Assembly: GCF_016598475.1 (NCBI RefSeq)
Contig: NZ_JAEMUX010000020.1
Location: 1 to 64,000 of the forward strand
Direction: 5' to 3'
DNA: 64,000 bases
Source of the DNA: Streptomyces adelaidensis
Lineage (GTDB): Bacteria; Actinomycetota; Actinomycetes; Streptomycetales; Streptomycetaceae
This document shows, in pieces, positions 18,833 through 25,446 of this stretch (the stretch's first letter is position 1; the number at the start of each line of letters is the position of its first letter). The notes below the pieces were generated by a model. The model saw only the letters and a list, made by a program, of their open reading frames with translations. It was not told the origin of the DNA and did not search any database. The translations under genes and the position numbers were made by a program.

Positions 18833-19762
18833 TCAGGGCAGTTGGGGCGCGACCTCGGCCATCAGCAGGTCCAGGTGGCCGAGGTCGGAGAGATCGCGGA
18901 GGCGGACGTACACGCGGGTGGCGCCCAACTCCGCGTAGGCGCAGAGCTGATCGACGATCCGGTCGGGGGTGCCGTGCAGCGGTTCCTCCGGTGGGAGGCG
19001 GGACTGTTCGTGCAGGACGGTGAGGCGGTCGGTGATCTCGGCGTCGGTGCGGCCGCAGGCGATGCCCAGCGCGATGGAGAGGGTCAGCGGCGGGCGGTCG
19101 GGGAAGCGGGCGCGGGCGGACTTCGCGCCGGCGTAGAGGCGGGCGCTCTGTTCCAGGCCGGTGAAGGGAAGGTTGAACTCGTCGGCGTGGCGGGCGGCGA
19201 GGGCCGGGGTGCGGCGAGGGCCCCGGCCGCCGACGATCAACGGGACCCTCGGGCGCTGGGCCGGTTTCGGCAGGGCGGGTGAGTCGGTCAGGCGGTAGTG
19301 GCGGCCCTCGTACGAGAAGTGCCCGCCCGCCTGGGTGGTCCACAGGCCGGTGAGAACGCTGAGCTGTTCCTCCATGCGCTCGAAGCGTTCGGCGGGCGGC
19401 GGGAACGGGATGCCGTACGCGCGGTGGTCGAGCCCGAACCAGCCGGCGCCGAAGCCGAGTTCGATCCGGCCGCCGCTCATCGAGTCGACCTGGGCGACGG
19501 TCACCGCGAGCGGGCCGGGGTGGCGGAAGGTGGCCGAGGTCATCAGGGTGCCGAGGCGGATGGCCGAGGTCTCGCGGGCCAGTCCGGCGAGGGTGGTCCA
19601 GGCGTCGGTGGGGCCGGGCAGGCCGTCGCCGAAGTGCATCGGGTGGTAGTGGTCGGCGACGAAGAAGCCCTCGAAGCCGCAGGCCTCGGCGTGCCGGGCG
19701 GCGCGCAGCAGGTCGGCGTAGGTCGCGCCGTGGTAGGGCTCGGTGAAGACGCGCAGGTCCAT
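18833..19762 (-). CDS. LLM-class flavin/F420-dependent oxidoreductase
   Basis: The 309-residue protein is a luciferase-like monooxygenase/F420-dependent oxidoreductase: barrel start MDLRVFTEPYHGATYADLL, GFEGFFVADHY, RLGTLMTSATFRHPGPLAVTVAQVDSMSGGRIELGFGAGWF, and LPLIVGG-type strand PRVPLIVGGRGPRRT. The sequence does not separate FMN from F420 use. The ATG at 19762 has GGAAGTG upstream. It lies 55 bp after an ABC ATPase gene on the same strand, with a small GGGCG-loop hairpin (19778-19796) between them, so it may process the compound imported by the NMT1-type transporter. The 150-bp gap to the convergent GH31 gene has no clear terminator. Confidence 0.85.
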   Translation of the reverse strand: MDLRVFTEPYHGATYADLLRAARHAEACGFEGFFVADHYHPMHFGDGLPGPTDAWTTLAGLARETSAIRLGTLMTSATFRHPGPLAVTVAQVDSMSGGRIELGFGAGWFGLDHRAYGIPFPPPAERFERMEEQLSVLTGLWTTQAGGHFSYEGRHYRLTDSPALPKPAQRPRVPLIVGGRGPRRTPALAARHADEFNLPFTGLEQSARLYAGAKSARARFPDRPPLTLSIALGIACGRTDAEITDRLTVLHEQSRLPPEEPLHGTPDRIVDQLCAYAELGATRVYVRLRDLSDLGHLDLLMAEVAPQLP

Positions 19763-19817
19763 CGGGTCACTTCCGTGTTGGGCGGGGCGCGCCCAAGAGC
19801 CTGCGGGGCTCCATCGG

Positions 19818-20588
19818 TCACACCTCCGTCTTCTTGTCGGCCAGCAGCAGTTCATGGAGTTCGGCGCGGCTGCGGGCCAGTTCGGCGACGTGGGTGTCGA
19901 GGCCGAGGGAGCGGGGGCGGGGCACGGGGATGCCGAGGACGGTGCGGACGCGGCCCGGGCGGGAGCTGAGGACGGCGACGCGGTCGGCCAGGAGGACCGC
20001 CTCCTCGATGGAGTGGGTGACGAGGACGACCGTGGCGCCGTGCTCCATGTGGACGCGTTGCAGGACCTCGCAGAGTTCCTCCCGGGTCAGCGCGTCCAGG
20101 GCGGAGAAGGGTTCGTCCATCAGCATCACGCGCGGTCGCTGGATGAGGGACCGACAGAGCGCCACGCGTTGCTGCATACCGCCGGACAGCTCGTGCGGGA
20201 GGCAGGTGTGGAAGGGGGCGTCGAGGCCGACCTCTCGGAGCAACTCTCGGGCGGCCGCTCGGTGTTCGGGTCGGGGGCGGCCGTGGACGACGATCGGCAG
20301 CAGGACGTTGTCGAGGGCCGACCGCCAGGGCAGCAGGGCGGGGCGCTGGAAGAGGATGGCGACGTCCCGGCGGGGTTCGCGGACGGGTTCACCGGCGATG
20401 CGGACCTCGCCGGACGAGGGCGGGAGGAGTCCGGCGAGCACTCTCAGCAGGGTGGACTTGCCGCAGCCGGAGCGGCCCAGGACCGCCAGGAACTCACCGT
20501 CGCCGACGTCCAGTTCGATGCCGTGCAGGGCCTCCACACTGCCCCTGCGGCCGTCGAACCTCTTGGACACTCCGCGCACTCGGATCAC
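19818..20588 (-). CDS. ABC transporter ATP-binding protein (nitrate/sulfonate/taurine type)
   Basis: The 256-residue ATPase has Walker A GRSGCGKST, a Q-loop FQRPALLPW, signature LSGGMQQRVALCRSL, Walker B VMLMDEPFSALD, and switch His in LVTHSIEEAVLLADRV. It belongs to the SsuB/TauB-like group by its short length and the matching permease and NMT1-type binding protein encoded divergently. The GTG at 20588 has GGAGGG upstream; a nearby ATG is out of frame. The split orientation of ATPase versus binding protein and permease is slightly unusual. Four 13-bp direct repeats lie directly upstream of its ribosome-binding site. Confidence 0.92.
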   Translation of the reverse strand: MIRVRGVSKRFDGRRGSVEALHGIELDVGDGEFLAVLGRSGCGKSTLLRVLAGLLPPSSGEVRIAGEPVREPRRDVAILFQRPALLPWRSALDNVLLPIVVHGRPRPEHRAAARELLREVGLDAPFHTCLPHELSGGMQQRVALCRSLIQRPRVMLMDEPFSALDALTREELCEVLQRVHMEHGATVVLVTHSIEEAVLLADRVAVLSSRPGRVRTVLGIPVPRPRSLGLDTHVAELARSRAELHELLLADKKTEV

Positions 20589-20600
20589 GGGCGCCCTCCA

Positions 20601-20653
20601 TCGAAGGGGTCGATCGACGGGATCAGTCGAAGGGATCAGTTCAAAGGGATCGA
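20601..20653. repeat. Four 13-bp direct repeats in divergent promoter region
   Basis: TCGAAGGGGTCGA (20601), TCGACGGGATCAG (20614), TCGAAGGGATCAG (20627) and, after one extra base, TCAAAGGGATCGA (20641) form a near-perfect tandem array between the ATPase gene and the divergent binding-protein gene. They may be multiple regulator-binding sites; they overlap the ATPase leader. Confidence 0.6.
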
Positions 20654-20793
20654 CGGGTCGCCTGCGAACGCGGCCTGTCGCCTTACGACCGAGGATAGGG
20701 CGACACCTCCCGTGATCAACCGGCGTTTCGCTGTTTGTTACATGACAACACGGTCGGTGGTCTCGACAACTCCCGCCGGAGCGGCTGGACTTG

Positions 20794-21849
20794 ATGCACA
20801 TGAGACGGACCTCGCGGTTACCCGCAGCCCTCCTCGCCGTCGTCCTGACGGCGGCGCTCGCCTCGGCCTGCGGCGCCGACGACGCCGGGGGCGGCGGCAA
20901 GGACGGATCGGCCTCGGGCGGTTCCCCGGACAAGGTCACCTACCTCACCGGCTTCGGCACCTTCGGCCGTGAGGCCTACGCCTATGTGGCCCAGGAGAAG
21001 GGCTACTTCGAGGACGCGGGCATCAGCGTCGACATCCAGCCCGGCCAGGGCAGCGGCAACTCGCTGGCCGCCCTCGCCGGGGGCCGCGCCCAGTTCGCCC
21101 CGATCGACCTCAGCAGCACGATCATCCAGCTCGGCGGCGGCAAGGTCTCGGGGGTCACCGCGGTCGCCGCGATCCACCAGACCACGGACGCCGCGATCAT
21201 GGCCCTGGCCGACAGCGGGATCGAGAAGCCCGCCGACCTGGAGGGCAGGACGGTCGGCGACCCGGCGGGCTCGGTCATCGGCGCCCTCTTCCCCGCGTAC
21301 GCGAAACTCGCCGGCTTCGACGCCGACAAGGTCGACTGGGTCAGCCTGGAGCCCCAGCAGCTCGGCGCCAACCTCGCCTCCGGCTCGGTGGACGCGGTCG
21401 GGCAGTACCGGGTGGGCCGGCCCAACATCGAGAACGCCGTCAAGGGCGAGAAGGTCGGCGTCCTCCCGTTCGGCGAGTACCTCACCGAGTCCTACGGCGC
21501 CGCCGTCACCACCACCACCACCGAGATCGCGAAGGACGACCCCGAGCTGGTCGAGCGCTTCACCACCGCCCTGTTCAAGGGGATGACGTACGCGATCGGC
21601 CACCCGGACGAGGCCGCGGAGCTGATGCACGAGAAGTTCCCGACGGTGAGCGTGCGGACCGCGGCCGCCGAGATCGAGCTGGTCGGCGCCGCCGTACAGC
21701 CGAAGGACGGTGGTGCGCCCATCGGCACGATGGACCGCGAGCGGGTGGCCGGCGCGATCGAGGCGCTGGTCGACGCCGGGGCCGTCAAGGCGGGGCTGAC
21801 GCCGGAGGAGCTCGTCTCGTTCGACCTGGTGCCGAAGCCGAAGCCCTGA
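20794..21849 (+). CDS. ABC transporter substrate-binding lipoprotein (NMT1/SsuA-like)
   Basis: The 351-residue lipoprotein has Arg residues, a hydrophobic core LPAALLAVVLTAAL and a lipobox ASAC (Cys about residue 26), followed by a Gly-rich linker and a two-lobe NMT1/THI5-like domain (YAYVAQEKGYFEDAGISVDIQPGQGSGNSLAALAGGRAQFAPIDL). Such proteins bind small molecules such as sulfonates, nitrate, pyrimidine thiamine precursors or riboflavin; the ligand cannot be assigned. Starts at TTG 20791, ATG 20794 and ATG 20800 are all possible; ATG 20794 is used. The permease gene follows after 2 bp. Confidence 0.88.
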   Translation: MHMRRTSRLPAALLAVVLTAALASACGADDAGGGGKDGSASGGSPDKVTYLTGFGTFGREAYAYVAQEKGYFEDAGISVDIQPGQGSGNSLAALAGGRAQFAPIDLSSTIIQLGGGKVSGVTAVAAIHQTTDAAIMALADSGIEKPADLEGRTVGDPAGSVIGALFPAYAKLAGFDADKVDWVSLEPQQLGANLASGSVDAVGQYRVGRPNIENAVKGEKVGVLPFGEYLTESYGAAVTTTTTEIAKDDPELVERFTTALFKGMTYAIGHPDEAAELMHEKFPTVSVRTAAAEIELVGAAVQPKDGGAPIGTMDRERVAGAIEALVDAGAVKAGLTPEELVSFDLVPKPKP

Positions 21850-21851
21850 CG

Positions 21852-22649
21852 GTGGCCTGTGTGCGCAAGGGGGCCGGGGTTTCCCGGGAGCGGCTCGTCG
21901 TGGTCGGCTGGCCGCTGCTCGGGCTGGCGCTCGCCCTCGGCGGCTGGGCCCTGGCGGTGGCGGTCCTCGACCCGCCCGAGATCATCGCGCCCTCCCCCGC
22001 CGACGTACTGGACGCCTTCCTCTCCGTCCCCGGCTATCTGCTCCGCGAGGCGCTGACCACGCTGTACGTGATCGTCGCGGGCTTCGCGCTGGCCGTGGCC
22101 GCGGGGCTGGTGATCGGCGTGGCGATCGCCGCGTCCCGGACCGTGGAGCTGATGTCCGCCCCGCTGCTGGTCGCCTTCAACGCCGTACCGAAAGTGGCGC
22201 TGGCGCCGCTGCTGGTGGTGTGGATGGGGTTCGGCCCGCAGCCCAAGGTGGTCATGGCGCTGCTGGTCTGCTTCTTTCCGGTGGTCCTGTCCGTCGCCGA
22301 GGGACTGACCTCCACGCCGTCCGAACTCGCCGAACTCGCCCGGTCGTTGCGCACCTCACGGGCCCGGACCTTCCTGCGGTTCCGCTTCCCCGCCGCGCTG
22401 CCGCAGATCTTCGTCGGACTGAAGGTGGCGATGCCGCTGGCCGCCGTGGGCGCGGTGATCGGCGAGTTCAGCGCGGGCGACGAGGGCCTCGGTTTCGTCA
22501 TCGTCCAGTCGGGCGCCAACTCGGACACGGCCCTGGCGTTCGCGGCGGTGGCGCTGCTCGGTGCGATGAGTGTGGCCTTGTTCTATGTGCTGGTGCTGGC
22601 CGAGCGGTTGGTGGTGCCCTGGGTGCGGGAGACCACGTCGCGGCGGTAG
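21852..22649 (+). CDS. ABC transporter permease (SsuC/TauC-like)
   Basis: The 265-residue membrane protein has about six transmembrane helices and the BPD_transp_1 EAA-type loop (SPSELAELARSLRTSRARTFLRFRFPAALPQIFVGLKVAM), where the coupling helix meets the ATPase. The GTG at 21852 starts 2 bp after the binding-protein stop, so translation is coupled. Together with the divergent ATPase it forms one importer. The substrate is unknown, as for its binding protein. Confidence 0.9.
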   Translation: MACVRKGAGVSRERLVVVGWPLLGLALALGGWALAVAVLDPPEIIAPSPADVLDAFLSVPGYLLREALTTLYVIVAGFALAVAAGLVIGVAIAASRTVELMSAPLLVAFNAVPKVALAPLLVVWMGFGPQPKVVMALLVCFFPVVLSVAEGLTSTPSELAELARSLRTSRARTFLRFRFPAALPQIFVGLKVAMPLAAVGAVIGEFSAGDEGLGFVIVQSGANSDTALAFAAVALLGAMSVALFYVLVLAERLVVPWVRETTSRR

Positions 22650-22754
22650 CGGTCCGTCGTGATCGCGGAAGGAGAGGCCGCCCCGATCGCCGTTCGCCCA
22701 AGAGGTCTACGCTGTGGCGCCACCGCGCGTCGGATCTTCGGGAGTGACATCAGG

Positions 22755-24017
22755 ATGAGCAGCCGTACGGGAGACCCTCGCAGAGCCCTTCGCGAGGGGC
22801 GGCCGGGCCGTCGAAGCGGGCCCACGCGCCGGCCGGTGCATCGGACGCGCACGACGATACGTACCTCCGGCGGGTACGTCGTCGCGAGGGAGCCGGCGGC
22901 GGCGCGGCCGGAGGAGGGGGGCGTCCCCCGTGGTTTCCTTCCGGGGCCCGCGCGGCACATCGCCGTGTGGAGTGCGCTGACGCTGCTGGTCACCGGCGTG
23001 GTCTCGGTGGTCGTGTGGCTGTGCATCACCTTCCAGACCGCGGTCACGCCGGTGCTGATCGCGCTGCTGGGTACGGCGCTGCTCGGGCCGTTCTACCGGC
23101 GGCTGGTCGCGATGAGGTTCAACAAGTCCCTTGCCGCCGGGCTGACCTGTGCCGCGGTGATCCTGGTGATGGGCGGGGCCGCGTACATCGTGGTGTCCTC
23201 GCTGATCGAAACGGGCGACCAGATCATCTCCTCGCTGCGGGACGCCGCGAAGTCGCTCAGCAAGGAGTTCGGCCTGGCCGGGACCTCGCTGGACGACCTG
23301 GCGAACAACGCGAAGGAACTGCTGTCCAAGTTCGGCGGGACCGCGGCCTCCGGGGTGCTCAGCGGGGTCGGCGTCGTCAGCGAGTTCATCACCATGGCCA
23401 TCCTGGCGCTGACGCTCATGTTCTTCTTCCTGCGCGACTCCGACCGGGCGGTCACCGCGCTGCACTCGCTCGCGCCGCGCGGCTCCGGTGACACGCTGGA
23501 GGTGATGGCCCGGCGCGCGTTCCTCGCGATCGAGGGCTATATGCGCGGGACCACGATCATCGCGTTCATCGACGCCGTCTGCATCGCGGTCGGCCTGCTC
23601 ATCCTCCAGGTGCCGGGCGCCCTGGGGCTCGCGGCGCTGGTGTTCATCGGCGCGTACATCCCGTATCTGGGCGCCTTCCTCTCGGGCGCGGTCGCGATCC
23701 TCGTCGCGTTCGCGGACCGTGGCGCGGTGACGGCGCTGTGGGCGCTGGGCGTGGTCGCGGCGGTGCAGTTCCTCGAAGGGAACGTCTTCCAGCCGATGAT
23801 CCACAGCCGGACGGTGCAGATGCACCCGGCGGGCATCCTGCTGGCGCTCACGGCGGGCGCCTCGATCGCCGGCCTCCTCGGCATGCTCCTCGCGGTGCCG
23901 CTCACCGCGGCGGCGTCCGGGGTGCTGTCGGAACTCCGGGGCCGGTACGGGGACGGGGCGGGCGCGGCGGTGCCGGCACCCGGCGGGACCGGGGAGGTGG
24001 CCAGGGCGGCAGGATGA
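22755..24017 (+). CDS. AI-2E-family transporter (putative permease)
   Basis: The product (420 residues from ATG 22755) has a ~75-residue Arg/Pro-rich cytoplasmic N-terminus followed by the AI-2E transporter family layout: paired helices at the start (VWSALTLLVTGVVSVVVWLCITF), a soluble loop with DLANNAKELLSKFGG, then further helices with MAILALTLMFFFLRDSD, the IGAYIPYLGAFLSGA segment, and the EGNVFQPMIHSRTVQMHPAGILLALTAGASIAGLLGMLLAVP signature. Members include TqsA-like exporters and Na+/H+ antiporters; the substrate here is unknown. The start is uncertain, as frames upstream remain open to 22659. Confidence 0.85.
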   Translation: MSSRTGDPRRALREGRPGRRSGPTRRPVHRTRTTIRTSGGYVVAREPAAARPEEGGVPRGFLPGPARHIAVWSALTLLVTGVVSVVVWLCITFQTAVTPVLIALLGTALLGPFYRRLVAMRFNKSLAAGLTCAAVILVMGGAAYIVVSSLIETGDQIISSLRDAAKSLSKEFGLAGTSLDDLANNAKELLSKFGGTAASGVLSGVGVVSEFITMAILALTLMFFFLRDSDRAVTALHSLAPRGSGDTLEVMARRAFLAIEGYMRGTTIIAFIDAVCIAVGLLILQVPGALGLAALVFIGAYIPYLGAFLSGAVAILVAFADRGAVTALWALGVVAAVQFLEGNVFQPMIHSRTVQMHPAGILLALTAGASIAGLLGMLLAVPLTAAASGVLSELRGRYGDGAGAAVPAPGGTGEVARAAG

Positions 24018-24057
24018 TCACCGGCGCCCCGCAGCACCGGCGGTTCCGGAGCATTGG

Positions 24058-24144
24058 CGGTCCCGCACCACCGGTGGGGACCGCACCACCGGTAAGGACC
24101 GCACCACCGGTAAGGACCGCACCACCGGTGGGGCCCCGCACCAC
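24058..24144 (+). repeat. 18-bp tandem repeats upstream of sulfotransferase gene
   Basis: Units of the form CGGTAAGGACCGCACCAC are repeated head to tail: a partial unit, then 24072-24089, 24090-24107, 24108-24125 and a 19-bp unit to 24144. Each contains an ACCACCGGT-type imperfect palindrome. They occupy the middle of the 178-bp gap before the sulfotransferase start codon. Confidence 0.8.
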
Positions 24145-24195
24145 CCGCGAGCGCGCCGACCGCAGCCGCCGCCGTACCCCGGAAGGAAGCCGCCC

Positions 24196-25383
24196 GTGTC
24201 CTCCACCCCCCTCTCCCTCACCCTGGCCAACCTCTTGCTCCGGCCGACGGCCGGCTCCCGCCTCGACCCGGACCGGGTCTTCGACCGGATCGTCGCCAAG
24301 GCCGGGCAGGCGGACGGGGACGAGGTGTTCGTCGAGGACTTCCAGTTCCTGCTGCGGGAGTGGGCGAAGGACGACGACCTCACTCCGGTCGGCTGGCAGG
24401 CCGCACAGGCCCATGTCCGCAGACACCTCACCAACCGGGCCCGGGTCCGCCGGCTGATCGCCGCGAACCCGGCCATCGAGCGGGAGCCCATCGAGAAGCC
24501 GGTGTTCGTGGTGGGGCTGCCGCGCACCGCCACCACGCTCACCCACGGTGTGCTGTCCCTCTCGGACGAGCACCGCTCTCCGCTGCTGTGGGAGTTGCTC
24601 GCTTCCGACCTCTACGCGTCGGCGCGGCAGCGGCGAAAGGCGATCACGTCGGCCCGCCGCTTCGTCGGCGGCGTCAACCTGTTCGCTCCCCGCTTCCGCG
24701 ACATCCACCCGATGACGGCCGAGGGACCCGAGGAGTGCACCTTCGTCCTCCCGCACCTCCTGGTACCGCTGTCCCAGGCCCGCATACCCGCGTACCGGGC
24801 CTGGCACTACGAGCGGGACTTCGTCCCCGACTACCGCCACCTCAAGCAGGTCTACCAGGTCCTCCAGCACGGCCGTCCCCGCCGCCGCTGGGTGCTCAAG
24901 TCCCCCCTGCACACCGAGCACCTCGGCGCGCTGCGCACCGTCTTCCCCGACGCCACGATCGTGTGGACCCACCGGGACCCGGCGACCGTCGTGGCGTCCT
25001 TCTGCAGTCTGGTCGAGCAGGGCATGACCGGCACCCTCTCGCCGCTCGACCCGCACCGCCTCGGCGCCGACTGGCTGGAGTTGCTGAGCCGCTCCGTGCG
25101 GCTCGGCATGGCGGCGCGGGCCGCCATCCCCCGCGAGGCGCTCGTGGACGTCCCCTATGCGTGGCTCGGCTCCGACCCGGCCTCGGGCGCCCCGAAGCTC
25201 TACGACGCCGTCGGCGCCCGCTGGACCGACGCGGACGCCGCCCGGCTGCCGGAGATCACCGCCCGCCCCAAGGGCAGCCGCCCCCACCGCTACGACCTGT
25301 CCCGCTACGGTCTGACCCGCGCCGACGTCGATTCGGCGTTCGCCGACTACAACGCGCTGCGGGCCGAGGTGGACCGGGGCTGA
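24196..25383 (+). CDS. Sulfotransferase family protein
   Basis: The 395-residue protein has the PAPS-binding motifs of sulfotransferases: the 5'-phosphosulfate loop VVGLPRTATTLTHGVLS near residue 105 and the 3'-phosphate site THRDPATVVASFCSL near 260, with WVLKSPLHTEHL between them. Related actinobacterial and mycobacterial proteins (Stf-like) sulfate glycolipids or small molecules; the acceptor here is unknown. The GTG at 24196 follows GGAAGGAAG. It has no signal peptide. The gene is followed by a strong bidirectional terminator and is preceded by the 18-bp repeats. Confidence 0.9.
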   Translation: MSSTPLSLTLANLLLRPTAGSRLDPDRVFDRIVAKAGQADGDEVFVEDFQFLLREWAKDDDLTPVGWQAAQAHVRRHLTNRARVRRLIAANPAIEREPIEKPVFVVGLPRTATTLTHGVLSLSDEHRSPLLWELLASDLYASARQRRKAITSARRFVGGVNLFAPRFRDIHPMTAEGPEECTFVLPHLLVPLSQARIPAYRAWHYERDFVPDYRHLKQVYQVLQHGRPRRRWVLKSPLHTEHLGALRTVFPDATIVWTHRDPATVVASFCSLVEQGMTGTLSPLDPHRLGADWLELLSRSVRLGMAARAAIPREALVDVPYAWLGSDPASGAPKLYDAVGARWTDADAARLPEITARPKGSRPHRYDLSRYGLTRADVDSAFADYNALRAEVDRG

Positions 25384-25391
25384 CGCGACAG

Positions 25392-25426
25392 ACCTCGGCC
25401 ACCGGTGCACAACCGGTGGCCGAGGT
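25392..25426. terminator. Bidirectional stem-loop terminator
   Basis: ACCTCGGCCACCGGT and ACCGGTGGCCGAGGT form a perfect 15-bp stem around a 5-base loop, between the convergent sulfotransferase and secreted glycosidase genes. Confidence 0.85.
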
Positions 25427-25446
25427 GCTGCGAGTGGACCGCGTGC

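Noticed and set aside
24058..24144. Possible CRISPR array from regularly spaced repeats
   Set aside because: Units are 18 bp, directly tandem without spacers, and no cas genes are near; treated as a minisatellite.
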